53,206 bases of DNA from Pseudoalteromonas rhizosphaerae (GCF_902498845.1 NZ_CABVLM010000021.1:1-53206); one strand, 5' to 3'; shown: positions 32,301-41,825, numbered from the stretch's first letter. Numbers and translations are program-made. The notes: a model not told the origin generated them from the letters alone.

Positions 32301-34253
32301 TTAAACCGCTTTATGATAAATCTCTGAGCCGCTTTGTTTAAATTCGGCTGATTTAGCTTGCATCTCGGCTTCAACATCGACCATTTTGATCTCAATAGCA
32401 TCACCTACGTTGTTAGGATCTATGCCTCTGGCTTCTAGATCTTTAGCGTATTCTCGTACTTCTTGGGTGATTTTCATTGAGCAGAATTTTGGCCCACACA
32501 TAGAGCAAAAATGCGCTACTTTGCCAGATTCTTGTGGCAGTGTTTCGTCATGGTATTCACGAGCACGAACAGGGTCTAAACCAATATTAAATTGGTCATG
32601 CCAGCGGAACTCAAAACGCGCTTTTGATAACGCATTATCACGCTCTTGCGCTCCGGGATGACCTTTGGCTAAATCGGCGGCATGAGCGGCAATTTTATAG
32701 GTGATCAGCCCTTCTTTAACGTCTTCTTTATTTGGTAAACCTAAATGCTCTTTTGGTGTGACATAACACAGCATTGCACAGCCATACCATGCAATTTGCG
32801 CCGCCCCAATACCAGAGGTGATATGGTCATAGCCTGGGGCGATGTCAGTTGTCAGCGGGCCAAGGGTGTAAAAAGGTGCTTCGTCGCAATGCTTAAGCTG
32901 CTCTTCCATATTAGCTTTGATCATATGCATTGGCACATGCCCTGGGCCTTCAATAAACACTTGTACATCGTGTTTCCACGCGATTTTGGTCAGCTCACCT
33001 AACGTACGCAGTTCACTAAATTGCGCGTCATCGTTGGCATCTGCAATTGAACCAGGACGCAGGCCATCTCCTAATGAGAAACACACATCGTACTGTTTCA
33101 AAATCTCACAAATATCTTCAAAATGAGTATAAAGGAAGTTTTCTTTATGATGCGCTAAACACCATTTCGCCATAATTGAACCGCCACGCGACACAATCCC
33201 AGTGACACGTTTTGCCGTCATTGGAACGTAGCGTAATAACACCCCAGCGTGAATAGTAAAGTAATCTACGCCCTGCTCGGCTTGTTCAATTAGAGTATCG
33301 CGGAAAATTTCCCACGTTAGATCTTCAGCCACCCCATTTACTTTTTCAAGCGCTTGATAAATAGGCACAGTACCAATTGGCACTGGTGAGTTACGTACTA
33401 CCCATTCACGAGTTTCATGAATATAACGACCCGTTGATAAATCCATAACTGTGTCAGCGCCCCAGCGGGTTGACCAGACCATTTTTTCAACTTCTTCTTC
33501 AATAGATGAGCTAACTGATGAGTTGCCAATATTAGCGTTCACTTTCACTAAAAAATTGCGCCCTACAATCATCGGCTCAGTTTCTGGATGATTAATGTTG
33601 TTAGGTAAAATCGCACGACCACGGGCAATTTCATCACGCACAAATTCAGGAGTGATAAACTCAGGGATACTCGCACCAAACGACTCGCCTTGGTGCTGCT
33701 GTGCTAATAACTCTTTTTGAAGTTGCGCACGGCCCATGTTTTCACGAATTGCGACATATTCCATTTCCGGTGTGATAATACCTTGGCGAGCATAATGCAT
33801 TTGCGTGACATTTTTACCGGCTTTAGCGCGGCGAATTTTTGGGAGATGCTCAAAACGAATATGATCAAGGCCTTCATCGGCCATGCGTTGCTGAGAAAAC
33901 TGCGAGCTGACTGAGCCTAAAATTTCAGTATCGCCACGGCTTTCAATCCACTGTTCGCGGTACTTATCCAGCCCTTTACGAACATCTAGAGTAAAATCAG
34001 GATCTGTGTATGGGCCTGACGTATCATAAACACGCAGTGGTGTATTTGATTCGTACACTGGGTTTTCATCGGTGCCACCGATAAAGGTATCACTCAAAGT
34101 AATTTCACGCATACCAACACGCACATTATCTTGCGTACCTTGTACATAAACTTTGTGTGAGCTTGGAAATGGTTGCCCAGTAAGGTTATAAATATAATCT
34201 GATGCAGCCGCACGAGTTTCGCGGCGAGACGGTTTATTTGATGTGTTTGACAT
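32301..34253 (-). CDS. thiC: Phosphomethylpyrimidine synthase ThiC
   Basis: ThiC is a radical-SAM enzyme that turns aminoimidazole ribotide into HMP phosphate. The 650-residue protein has the family length and the C-terminal cluster motif in HFCSMCGPKFCSMK. Other signatures are HYARQGIITPEMEYVAIREN, DLSTGRYIHETREWVVRNSPVPIGTVPIYQ and GLRPGSIADANDDAQ. It is the first gene of the thiamine operon, downstream of a TPP riboswitch. GAGGTAA precedes the ATG. Confidence 0.98.
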   Translation of the reverse strand: MSNTSNKPSRRETRAAASDYIYNLTGQPFPSSHKVYVQGTQDNVRVGMREITLSDTFIGGTDENPVYESNTPLRVYDTSGPYTDPDFTLDVRKGLDKYREQWIESRGDTEILGSVSSQFSQQRMADEGLDHIRFEHLPKIRRAKAGKNVTQMHYARQGIITPEMEYVAIRENMGRAQLQKELLAQQHQGESFGASIPEFITPEFVRDEIARGRAILPNNINHPETEPMIVGRNFLVKVNANIGNSSVSSSIEEEVEKMVWSTRWGADTVMDLSTGRYIHETREWVVRNSPVPIGTVPIYQALEKVNGVAEDLTWEIFRDTLIEQAEQGVDYFTIHAGVLLRYVPMTAKRVTGIVSRGGSIMAKWCLAHHKENFLYTHFEDICEILKQYDVCFSLGDGLRPGSIADANDDAQFSELRTLGELTKIAWKHDVQVFIEGPGHVPMHMIKANMEEQLKHCDEAPFYTLGPLTTDIAPGYDHITSGIGAAQIAWYGCAMLCYVTPKEHLGLPNKEDVKEGLITYKIAAHAADLAKGHPGAQERDNALSKARFEFRWHDQFNIGLDPVRAREYHDETLPQESGKVAHFCSMCGPKFCSMKITQEVREYAKDLEARGIDPNNVGDAIEIKMVDVEAEMQAKSAEFKQSGSEIYHKAV

Positions 34254-34357
34254 GACTTACCTCATTGCTAAAAGGGTTGTCTTGTCAGATACTGCTGTGC
34301 GATAAAAAGCAACGCAATAGAGAGTAGCAAATGCTACATGGATCGTAGATTGGTGTT

Positions 34358-34394
34358 ACAAAAAAGCACTACCAACCTTGGCAGCCACAGTGCT
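34358..34394 (-). terminator. Riboswitch-controlled attenuator terminator before thiC
   Basis: On the minus strand AGCACT (34394-34389) and AGTGCT (34370-34365), with an inner CCAA/TTGG pairing, form a hairpin followed by TTTTTT. It sits between the TPP aptamer and thiC, so thiamine pyrophosphate probably stops transcription here. Confidence 0.72.
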
Positions 34395-34431
34395 TATGCC
34401 CAAAACTGGCGCACAAGCACCCGTTTTAGGC

Positions 34432-34527
34432 AGCTTGTTCCCTACGCAGGTGTTAGCCTGATCAGGTTCACGGATCCCGCTTTCGCGATCTCAGCCTTTA
34501 AGTTAAAAACTCAAGGCACTCCGACAA
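34432..34527 (-). promoter_or_regulatory. TPP riboswitch (THI element)
   Basis: The minus strand shows all the conserved blocks: GGAGTGCC, GGCTGAGAT, CCGTGAACCTGATCAGG, CTAACACC and GCGTAGGGAACAAG. A terminator-like hairpin lies between it and thiC. It should lower expression of the thi operon when TPP is abundant. Confidence 0.96.
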
Positions 34528-34588
34528 GTAAAATTCTATATATTGTTCGTTAACGAGTGTACGTTAGATATTGCGAGCCTGCAAGAGA

Positions 34589-34990
34589 TCAACTTGCGGG
34601 AATAAACGCAAATGTTTGCTCGCCATTTAAAACCAATTGTTGATCTTGAATTTGCAGTGGCACACCTTGCTTTAACGCATTTAAAAACTGCTGTTCAAAC
34701 TCGTCCAATTTATCTCCGCATGATTTACGGGTCATACCTAATTTATTCACCGTTAAATGATTATCATCAAGTTGACCTTCACCAAAAAATTTATTACAAC
34801 CAGCAAAACCATTGACTTGCAGAGCTTCAATAAAACTTAATGATGCTGAATATGATGCAGGGATCGCTAAACCATCAACCCGTGATAGTTGCCACTTAGT
34901 GTATTTTAATTGCTCACTGGTGACTGTCCCTGTCGATGAGCAGCCAATACATAAACCGATTATAAGCATCGGGATTGCTGCTAATTTCAT
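34589..34990 (-). CDS. META domain lipoprotein (HslJ-like)
   Basis: This 133-residue protein has a lipoprotein signal (MKLAAIPMLIIGLCIGCSS, acylated Cys at 17). The META domain shows YTKWQLSRVDG, LSFIEALQVNGFAGCNKFFGEG, MTRKSCG and a C-terminal LNGEQTFAF. Related HslJ proteins are linked to heat and novobiocin tolerance. The two Cys residues in GCNKF and KSCGD are typical of the domain and may form a disulfide. It is a single gene. Confidence 0.85.
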   Translation of the reverse strand: MKLAAIPMLIIGLCIGCSSTGTVTSEQLKYTKWQLSRVDGLAIPASYSASLSFIEALQVNGFAGCNKFFGEGQLDDNHLTVNKLGMTRKSCGDKLDEFEQQFLNALKQGVPLQIQDQQLVLNGEQTFAFIPAS

Positions 34991-35114
34991 GTAATTACTA
35001 ACCTAAAACTCAATTGCAACATGATAACAATAAATAACAGTTTATACCGTTAATAATGCATGTTTTTAATGTAAAAAAATGTTCTAAGATAGTAAAAAAG
35101 GTGGCACCGGAAAA

Positions 35115-35510
35115 TTACTCAGACTTAAATAGTAGATCAACTTGCTCGGGCAAAAATGGCCGACCTCGCTCATTCACCGCGGTGCCAATCACCAGTGCCT
35201 TTAACATCACTTTTTCATCATGCTTTCGTACCACGGTTTGTCGAAAGCCAAACTTTAAGCGACTAATACGCTCAGGCTCTACAGCAACATAAAACTCATC
35301 TCCGGGCATTAGTGATTGCTTATAATCCATCTCGCTACGCATTACGACTAAATTAATTTTATCGCGAGTAAGCTGAGAAAAATCAACCCCATTCGCATGC
35401 AAAAACTCATGGCGCGCATGCTCTAGGTAATTAAAATACACACTATTATTTACAATGCCTTGTAAATCGCATTCATAGTCGCGTACTTTAAAGTCAACTT
35501 TAAAGGTCAT
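35115..35510 (-). CDS. Acyl-CoA thioesterase, 4HBT/YbgC-like hot-dog fold
   Basis: This 131-residue protein has the 4HBT signature VRDYECDLQGIVNNSVYFNYLEHARHEFL, with the catalytic Asp in the DLQGIV segment. The second half (MDYKQSLMPGDEFYV, FGFRQTVVR) completes a hot-dog fold. Such enzymes hydrolyse acyl-CoA or acyl-ACP thioesters in the cytoplasm. It is not in a tol-pal operon, so the ybgC name itself is not used. It is divergent from the TonB receptor gene. Confidence 0.85.
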   Translation of the reverse strand: MTFKVDFKVRDYECDLQGIVNNSVYFNYLEHARHEFLHANGVDFSQLTRDKINLVVMRSEMDYKQSLMPGDEFYVAVEPERISRLKFGFRQTVVRKHDEKVMLKALVIGTAVNERGRPFLPEQVDLLFKSE

Positions 35511-35578
35511 ATTTGTATTCCTTATTATGTATACTGTGCGCGTTTATAGCACATAAATATAACTGGTATCACGACTTT

Positions 35579-35600
35579 AATGAGAATAGTTGCTATCATG
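35579..35600 (+). promoter_or_regulatory. Weak Fur-box-like palindrome before TonB receptor
   Basis: AATGAGAATAGTTGCTATCAT shares the AATGAGAAT left half with Fur boxes, and its right half (CTATCAT) is partly matched. It lies about 35-50 bp before the chosen receptor start. Iron control is plausible but unproven. Confidence 0.3.
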
Positions 35601-35630
35601 CAAGTCCTTAAAATGGAGTTAAGTAATAGA

Positions 35631-37724
35631 ATGAAACTACGCCTGTCTTTAATTACTGCCGCGCTTTTACCTTTGATAAGCGCCCCAGCTTTTGCTGAAG
35701 ATACTGATCTTGAAAAAATACTCGTCACCGGAGACTTTCAAAAAGAAAGCATTCAAACCCTTAGTGCCAGTGCCAGTTTATTTAGCGAACGCGAAATTAA
35801 TGACCGAGGCGCTAGTTTTCTAGACGAAATGCTTGCCAGTGCTGCCAACGTAAATTTTAGCGCTGGTGCTTCTCGTGGCCGTTACATCCAAATTCGTGGG
35901 GTTGGTTTACGCTCACAATTTGTTGACCCTATTAACCCTTCTGTTGGCTTAGTGATTGATGGCATTAATTATTCCGGCTTAGGTGGTAGTTCATTACTGT
36001 TTGATGTAAACCAAGTTGAGATTTATCGCGGTCCGCAAGGTACTCGCTTTGGTGCTGATGGTATGGCTGGTATGATCCAAATGGAATCAGCCGATCCAAC
36101 TTTTGATCCAAGCGTCAAAGTGCAGCTAGGCGCAGGTAACTACAACAGTTTTGAAGCCGGTGTTGCCGCAGGTATTGGTATTACAGACAGCACCGCAGTG
36201 CGCGCTAGTATTTATCAACGTGAGTCTGATGGTTATGTTGATAACCTATATTTAAATGAGTCAACACAACAGCAAGATGAACTGGTTAGTCGTTTTAAAC
36301 TACACAGCCAGCTTACAGATCATCTTCGCACTGAATTAAGCGTTCATTATATTGATATCAATAACGGCTATGATGCATTTACGCTTGATAATAGCCGTAA
36401 TAGTGTAGCCGATAACCCAGGCCAAGATAACCAAGAAAGTATCGCGGTAGGTCTTGCCAACATCTACACTGGCTTTGATTGGTTTGATGTCAGTTTAAAC
36501 TTATCAGGTATTGATAGTGATTTAGTTTATAGCTTTGATGAAGACTGGGTATGTAACGATATTAATAAGCCGCAGTTATGCGGTGCAGGACTACACCCCG
36601 ATGGTTATAGCTCAACCGATAGCTACTTTCGAGATCGTCAAGACCAAGCTGCTGAACTGCAATTTAATGGCAAAGGTGGTAACTGGGTTACGGGACTTTA
36701 TTATCAAGCCCGTAATGTTGATTTAGAACGCCAATACACTTGGCTTGCAGCTCCATTCGCTTCAACTTATGAAACTAGTAATACCGCAATTTACGGCCAA
36801 CTAGCAACGCCGATTGGTAATAAAACCACCTTAATAACAGGCTTACGCGTTGAGCAATACCAAGGTGATTACACCGATAATAATGGTTTTATTGAAAGTA
36901 CTGATGATGTGATGGTCGGTGGTAAACTTGCCCTTGAGTATCAAGTCATTGACCGTACCATGATTTATACCAGCCTAACTCGTGGTTATAAAGCAGGAGG
37001 GATTAACTCAGAAGCACTCGCCAAAGCAAAAGATGACGGTTTAAATCTTGATGCTGATTTCTTTAAAAACCACACTAGTTTCGCACCAGAGTACCTATGG
37101 AGTGGTGAATTTGGCGTTAAAGGTAGCTCTTTAGATGAGAAATTTATTCTGCGCTTAGCGGCCTTTTATATGTATCGCGAAGATATGCAGTTAAAAGCCT
37201 GGAAAGTGGAAGACCAAAAGTTTACTGGTTATATTGATAACGCCAGCTCTGGAGAGAATTACGGCCTTGAAATTGAAGGCAGTTACCAATTAACTGATGA
37301 CTTATTTTTTACCGGTAGCGCTGGTTATTTACATACTAAAATCAATGACTTTGTCGCTCAATCTGGTCTAGATCAAGATGGTCGCGAGCAATCACAAGCG
37401 CCTAAATACCAGTATGCATTCACGGCTCGCTATAACTTTACTGATGAGTTATTTGCTACAATCGGCATTGAAGGTAAAGATAATTATTACTTCTCAGATA
37501 GCCACAACTCGCAGGCACCGAACATTAATTTAGTTAATTTAACTGCTGGTTACGAGGCTGAGCAATGGTCAATTCGCGCTTGGGCACGTAACGTGTTTGA
37601 TGAAGAAGTACCTACACGTGGTTTTGAATTTGGTAACGACCCACGCGAAGGGTATGCAACTCACACATACACTCAGCTTGGCGAACCAATGGTTGCCGGC
37701 GTCACATTTATCTACGAGTTATAA
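35631..37724 (+). CDS. TonB-dependent outer-membrane receptor
   Basis: From the ATG at 35631 the protein has 697 residues and a signal peptide (MKLRLSLITAALLPLISAPAFA). A TonB box-like DLEKILVTGDF and a plug domain with YIQIRGVGLRSQF, VGLVIDGINY and VEIYRGPQGTRFGADGMAGMIQ come next. A 22-strand barrel region ends in GVTFIYEL. Upstream in-frame ATGs (35580, 35613) would remove the signal peptide from the N-terminus. The substrate is unknown; the plug resembles FyuA/pesticin- and siderophore-type receptors as well as general ones. Energy would come from a TonB system such as the one at 47-52 kb. Confidence 0.9.
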   Translation: MKLRLSLITAALLPLISAPAFAEDTDLEKILVTGDFQKESIQTLSASASLFSEREINDRGASFLDEMLASAANVNFSAGASRGRYIQIRGVGLRSQFVDPINPSVGLVIDGINYSGLGGSSLLFDVNQVEIYRGPQGTRFGADGMAGMIQMESADPTFDPSVKVQLGAGNYNSFEAGVAAGIGITDSTAVRASIYQRESDGYVDNLYLNESTQQQDELVSRFKLHSQLTDHLRTELSVHYIDINNGYDAFTLDNSRNSVADNPGQDNQESIAVGLANIYTGFDWFDVSLNLSGIDSDLVYSFDEDWVCNDINKPQLCGAGLHPDGYSSTDSYFRDRQDQAAELQFNGKGGNWVTGLYYQARNVDLERQYTWLAAPFASTYETSNTAIYGQLATPIGNKTTLITGLRVEQYQGDYTDNNGFIESTDDVMVGGKLALEYQVIDRTMIYTSLTRGYKAGGINSEALAKAKDDGLNLDADFFKNHTSFAPEYLWSGEFGVKGSSLDEKFILRLAAFYMYREDMQLKAWKVEDQKFTGYIDNASSGENYGLEIEGSYQLTDDLFFTGSAGYLHTKINDFVAQSGLDQDGREQSQAPKYQYAFTARYNFTDELFATIGIEGKDNYYFSDSHNSQAPNINLVNLTAGYEAEQWSIRAWARNVFDEEVPTRGFEFGNDPREGYATHTYTQLGEPMVAGVTFIYEL

Positions 37725-37747
37725 AAACGAGTTTCAAGGGATAAGTT

Positions 37748-37779
37748 AAAAGGTAAAAGCTAGATTACTTTTACCTTTT
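37748..37779. terminator. Bidirectional terminator between TonB receptor and epmA
   Basis: AAAAGGTAAAAG (37748-37759) and CTTTTACCTTTT (37768-37779) are a perfect 12-bp inverted repeat with an 8-nt loop, placed between convergent genes. Confidence 0.8.
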
Positions 37780-37802
37780 CTTAACCTTGAATCTTGAGCC
37801 TT

Positions 37803-38777
37803 TTAAGCCCTGCCTACATCAAACGCGATAACTTCTTTTATCGTGTCTTTTTGCGTTGCTAACATCACTAACCTATCAACCCCTAATGCTACTCCTGCGC
37901 ATTGTGGTAAACCATGCTCAAGAGCGGCAATTAAACGGGTGTCCATAGGCACCTGTGTTAAGTTATTCGCTTTACGGTATGTATTATCTTCAGTAAAACG
38001 TTTAGCTTGCTCCTGTGCATTGGTGAGCTCATTAAAACCATTCGCCAGCTCCATGTTCTGATAATAAAGCTCAAACCGCCCAGCAACTCTAATATCATGC
38101 TCACAAATACTCGCCAGTGCGGCTTGCGATGCAGGAAAATGATAAATAAAACAAGGTTTTTGTTGGCCAATTGTTGGCTCAACTTTCATACAAAATAATA
38201 ATTGTAGTAACGTATCACGGTGAGTTTCATGCTTAGCGATATCAGCAAACCCCTGTTCACAGGCAAGTGTTTGTAACTGTTCAATAGTGGCACTGAGCGG
38301 ATCAAGTCCTAATGCTTTGGTAAAAGCATCTTGATAGGTTAAACGCTCTGCAGGTGGAACATTTAAGATAAGCTGCATTAATTCATCAATTTCATCCATC
38401 AGCGCAAACTCATCAAACCCAGGGCGATACCATTCCAACATAGTAAACTCAGGATTATGATGGCTGCCCGCCTCTTCGTTACGAAATGCCTTACAAATTT
38501 GGTAAATAGCACCACTGCCGGCTGCCAATAATCGCTTCATGGCAAATTCTGGTGATGTTTGTAAGTAAAGCGGTAAGCCTTTCGCGAAACCGGGGCCAAT
38601 AAACTGCGTTTTAAAACTCGCTAAATGAACATCAGTAACACTCGCGGCACTTAAACTAGGCGTATCAACTTCCATAACGTGGCGTTGGTAAAAGAATTCC
38701 CGAATAGTGCGTAAAATTGCGGCTCGTTGTGCCAAAGTATTTACTTGTGCGCTTGGTTGCCAAAGATCTGCTGACAT
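37803..38777 (-). CDS. epmA: Elongation factor P-(R)-beta-lysine ligase
   Basis: EpmA is a paralogue of class II lysyl-tRNA synthetase that attaches (R)-beta-lysine to EF-P Lys34. The 324-residue protein holds only the catalytic core, with no anticodon-binding domain. Motif 2 is YQICKAFRNEEAGSHHNPEFTMLEWY and motif 3 is CAGVALGVDRLVML. GGAGAAAAT precedes the ATG. It follows efp after a terminator, and epmB lies on the other side of efp. Confidence 0.95.
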   Translation of the reverse strand: MSADLWQPSAQVNTLAQRAAILRTIREFFYQRHVMEVDTPSLSAASVTDVHLASFKTQFIGPGFAKGLPLYLQTSPEFAMKRLLAAGSGAIYQICKAFRNEEAGSHHNPEFTMLEWYRPGFDEFALMDEIDELMQLILNVPPAERLTYQDAFTKALGLDPLSATIEQLQTLACEQGFADIAKHETHRDTLLQLLFCMKVEPTIGQQKPCFIYHFPASQAALASICEHDIRVAGRFELYYQNMELANGFNELTNAQEQAKRFTEDNTYRKANNLTQVPMDTRLIAALEHGLPQCAGVALGVDRLVMLATQKDTIKEVIAFDVGRA

Positions 38778-38789
38778 ATTTTCTCCAAA

Positions 38790-38816
38790 AAAAATCCCAG
38801 CTTAAGCTGGGATTTA
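38790..38816 (-). terminator. efp terminator
   Basis: On the minus strand AATCCCAGCTTAAGCTGGGATT is followed by a T run. It lies between efp and epmA, so epmA probably depends on readthrough or its own promoter. Confidence 0.82.
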
Positions 38817-38832
38817 TTAAGCTATATTAAAG

Positions 38833-39399
38833 TTACTTAACACGGCTTACATATTCACCGTTACGGGTGTCGACTTTAATTACTTCACCGATTTGTACGA
38901 ATAATGGTACACGCACAACAGCACCAGTACTTAGCGTTGCTGGCTTACCACCAGTACCTGCTGTGTCGCCTTTAAGACCAGGATCTGTTTCAGTGATCTC
39001 AAGCTCTACAAAGTTAGGTGGTGCAACAGCTATTGGATTGCCGTTCCACAAAGTAATAGTACATACATCATTTTCAACTAACCATTTACCAGCATCGCCA
39101 AGCGCTTTTTCATCAGCTGCGATTTGTTCAAATGTTTCGTTATTCATGAAATGCCAAAACTCACCATCAGTGTAAAGATACGCAAGATCGGTATCCATTA
39201 CATCAGCACCCTCTACTGACTCACCTGATTTAAAAGTTTTTTCAAGTACTTTGCCAGAGATAAGTTTACGAATACGAACACGGTTAAACGCTTGGCCTTT
39301 ACCAGGTTTTACCATTTCATTTTCTAAAATACTGCAAGGCTCGCCGTCCATCATAATTTTTAGGCCGCCCTTGAACTCGTTGGTGCTATAATTCGCCAT
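38833..39399 (-). CDS. efp: Translation elongation factor P
   Basis: EF-P rescues ribosomes stalled at polyproline stretches. The 188-residue protein starts MANYSTNEFKGGLKIMMDGE and has Lys34 in KPGKGQAF, the site modified by EpmA and EpmB. Three beta-barrel domains are indicated by length, and the C-terminal signature TDPGLKGDT is present. AGAGGAAACG precedes the ATG. It is divergent from epmB with only 40 bp between starts. Confidence 0.98.
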   Translation of the reverse strand: MANYSTNEFKGGLKIMMDGEPCSILENEMVKPGKGQAFNRVRIRKLISGKVLEKTFKSGESVEGADVMDTDLAYLYTDGEFWHFMNNETFEQIAADEKALGDAGKWLVENDVCTITLWNGNPIAVAPPNFVELEITETDPGLKGDTAGTGGKPATLSTGAVVRVPLFVQIGEVIKVDTRNGEYVSRVK

Positions 39400-39439
39400 C
39401 GTTTCCTCTATCTAATAATTTCGAGTAATCTACCTACCA

Positions 39440-40453
39440 ATGATACAAAGAAATGAAGCAAATTTGCATATAAACTGGCAAAAAGAATTAGCTAATGTTG
39501 TTACTTGCCCAAGCACCTTGCTAGAAATGCTAGGTTTATCAAGCATGGCCGACGAAAAAGACCTCAAAGCACGAGCTCTTTTTCCGGTACGTGTGCCTGT
39601 GCCTTTTATCAAAAAAATGCGTTATGGCGATATTAATGACCCATTATTGCTGCAAGTCATGCCGCGCCACCAAGAGTTTATCGCTAAAACAGGTTTTGAT
39701 AAAGATCCATTAAAAGAGCAAAACAACGCTCAACCAGGATTATTACACAAATATAAATCCCGAGTTTTAGTGATGTTTAAAACTGGTTGCGCCGTTAATT
39801 GCCGGTATTGCTTTCGTCGCCATTTTCCATACCAAGAAAATCAGCTAAATAAACGCAGCTTAATTGCAGCGCTCGATTACATAAAATCGGATGCTAATAT
39901 TAACGAGGTGATTTTAAGTGGTGGTGATCCGTTAATGGCCAAAGACGACGCAATTAGTTGGTTTATGGATGAGCTTGAACAATTACCACAAATTAAACGA
40001 ATGCGAATTCATAGCCGCCTACCGGTGGTGATCCCATCTCGCGTTACTGACCAACTGTGCGAACGTTTTGCAAAGTCTCCACTTAAAATTGTGTTTATTA
40101 ATCACATTAACCATGGCAACGAGATTGATGATGATTTTAAAGTGGCAATGCAAAAACTCAAAAAGGTAGGTGTCACGTTACTCAATCAAGCGGTGCTATT
40201 AAAGGATGTAAATGATACTAGTGAAGCGCAAGTCGCATTAAGCGAAGCGTTATTTGATGCCGACGTACTGCCTTATTATTTATATTTACTTGATAAAGTT
40301 GAAGGAGCGAGTCATTTTGATATCGACGAATCACAGGCACGCAAAATCATGGCCGAAATGCTTATCGCATTGCCAGGATTTTTAGTACCAAAGCTGATGC
40401 GCGAAATCGGCGGTCAAAAAAGTAAAACGCCGATTGACCTCAAGCTTTTATAA
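39440..40453 (+). CDS. epmB: EF-P beta-lysylation enzyme (lysine 2,3-aminomutase family)
   Basis: EpmB is a radical-SAM, PLP enzyme that converts (S)-alpha-lysine to (R)-beta-lysine for EF-P modification. The 337-residue protein has the cluster motif C117-x3-C121-x2-C124 in TGCAVNCRYCFRRHF, EVILSGGDPLMA and VVIPSRVTDQL. The C-terminal GGQKSKTP is a probable PLP-Lys region. It is shorter than clostridial lysine aminomutase, as usual for EpmB. The ribosome site is weak. Confidence 0.95.
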   Translation: MIQRNEANLHINWQKELANVVTCPSTLLEMLGLSSMADEKDLKARALFPVRVPVPFIKKMRYGDINDPLLLQVMPRHQEFIAKTGFDKDPLKEQNNAQPGLLHKYKSRVLVMFKTGCAVNCRYCFRRHFPYQENQLNKRSLIAALDYIKSDANINEVILSGGDPLMAKDDAISWFMDELEQLPQIKRMRIHSRLPVVIPSRVTDQLCERFAKSPLKIVFINHINHGNEIDDDFKVAMQKLKKVGVTLLNQAVLLKDVNDTSEAQVALSEALFDADVLPYYLYLLDKVEGASHFDIDESQARKIMAEMLIALPGFLVPKLMREIGGQKSKTPIDLKLL

Positions 40454-40462
40454 ATACAAGGC

Positions 40463-40672
40463 TTAAACGTATACGTTAACGTTATTGCCAAGCGAAGCTG
40501 TAACTGATTTTGCTGGCGTTTGTGCAGCGCTCGAACTAGCGGCACCTTCAATAAGTGCCAGTGCTGCTGCACCATCCGCTTTTTGCTGTTTTTTTGCCAA
40601 TGCTGCGCTGTATACTTCGCCACTTTGACCCGCGCCACTCATGGCCGGTAGATTTCCACCTGATATATTCAT
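40463..40672 (-). CDS. Small YjfB-like putative motility protein
   Basis: This 69-residue protein begins MNISGGNLPAMSGAGQSGEV and ends with a family-like LGNNVNVYV tail after an Ala-rich helical middle. The layout resembles the short YjfB/putative motility family, whose function is not established. A good AGG site lies eight bases before the ATG. The gene is convergent with epmB, 9 bp from its stop. Assignment is by pattern only. Confidence 0.5.
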   Translation of the reverse strand: MNISGGNLPAMSGAGQSGEVYSAALAKKQQKADGAAALALIEGAASSSAAQTPAKSVTASLGNNVNVYV

Positions 40673-40743
40673 AGCTCATACCTGACTTTTTAGTTTATTA
40701 CCCGTATTATATCGGCATTGCGGTCTAAAGCTTTAGGAAAAAA

Positions 40744-41034
40744 ATGGATTCAATTATTGAACAACTCAATGCCAACTTAAAAATTGTTTATCGTCAGTCA
40801 CTTGACGCAGATAAAAAATTAGATGAGTTGCAACAACAAGGCTTAGGTAAATTTACAGCGTTATTTCCTGCCGATGCTGGTTTTACCTTTGAAGCAAAGC
40901 GCTTCAAACCTTATGTGTTAGATGTAGCTGCAGATGTAGAAAGCTTAAGTTCAGAAGGTTTTAGTGAAGAAAAGCTAAAAACCACTGTTATTAAATTACA
41001 ACAGTTACTGCAATTACTCGCAACGTTCAAGTAA
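40744..41034 (+). CDS. Conserved-looking small cytoplasmic protein, unknown function
   Basis: This 96-residue acidic, helical protein (MDSIIEQLNANLKIVYRQSL) has repeated Leu-rich heptads near the C-terminus (LKTTVIKLQQLLQLLATF) that suggest a coiled coil. No signal or membrane segment is present. I do not recognise a family. A bidirectional terminator follows, shared with the DUF3016 gene, which supports a real transcription unit. Confidence 0.65.
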   Translation: MDSIIEQLNANLKIVYRQSLDADKKLDELQQQGLGKFTALFPADAGFTFEAKRFKPYVLDVAADVESLSSEGFSEEKLKTTVIKLQQLLQLLATFK

Positions 41035-41038
41035 CTAA

Positions 41039-41070
41039 AAAAGCGCTAACATTAAACTGTAGCGCTTTTT
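41039..41070. terminator. Bidirectional terminator
   Basis: AAAAAGCGCTA and TAGCGCTTTTT form a strong stem with A and T runs, between the 96-aa gene and the DUF3016 gene. Confidence 0.88.
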
Positions 41071-41079
41071 ACTCTTAAT

Positions 41080-41577
41080 TTAGCTTGGGGTGACAACTGG
41101 CAGTAATTCTTTATCAAACCAATCAGTGATCAAACGTTTTTCATAGTAAAACTGTTCATCACGGCCCATTTTAATTTTATCCATAAAGCCCATATCTTTT
41201 AATTCGACTTTATCGCTTTGACTAATCACGTTACCGTCTTTATCAGTAACCGAATATTGAAACTCAATGCGTGGAAAATAAATTGGTTTTACAATACGTA
41301 AATCATTCATACCGCCAAAGCGAACATCACCGGCTAAATCCAGCTCAGTCACTTCAACATTAAACTTATATCCTTCGGGCAACTTTTCTGCCAGTTTATT
41401 AAAGTGCTTTTCGAAACTGCTCGCTACATGTTTATGGTATGAGCCTTTAGGTTCATTTGAAGGACGTACATCACGGTAGTCATTGAAGTCTTGCCATTTA
41501 ACGACAGCTTCTCCTGCTTGAGCAAATACCGGCAGCATAACTAACATAGCCATCGCTACTTTTTTAAATGTATTCAT
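41080..41577 (-). CDS. DUF3016 family exported protein
   Basis: This 165-residue protein has a signal peptide (MNTFKKVAMAMLVMLPVFAQA). The mature domain has WQDFNDYRDVRPSN, VEVTELDLAGDVRF and PRIEFQYSVTDKDGNVI, which fit DUF3016. It is probably periplasmic. Function is unknown. It has its own upstream region of 248 bp before galE and ends at a shared terminator. Confidence 0.85.
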   Translation of the reverse strand: MNTFKKVAMAMLVMLPVFAQAGEAVVKWQDFNDYRDVRPSNEPKGSYHKHVASSFEKHFNKLAEKLPEGYKFNVEVTELDLAGDVRFGGMNDLRIVKPIYFPRIEFQYSVTDKDGNVISQSDKVELKDMGFMDKIKMGRDEQFYYEKRLITDWFDKELLPVVTPS

Positions 41578-41825
41578 TGTCTATCTCCAAAATGCCCGTG
41601 GGCTAATGTAGTTGAAATAATAGCATTAACAACTTAACTATAGCTTAATACTATTCACCATCATTGTTATCATTTAGGTAAAACATGTAACCAGACACCA
41701 GTTAACTATGATTAATTGATACCGTAACATCATGGAACAACAAAAAGATCAGATAAAGCATGTATTGAAGTGCTATTTATGATGAAATTACAACTATACA
41801 CCTTCACCTTATATATGGAGATTTC

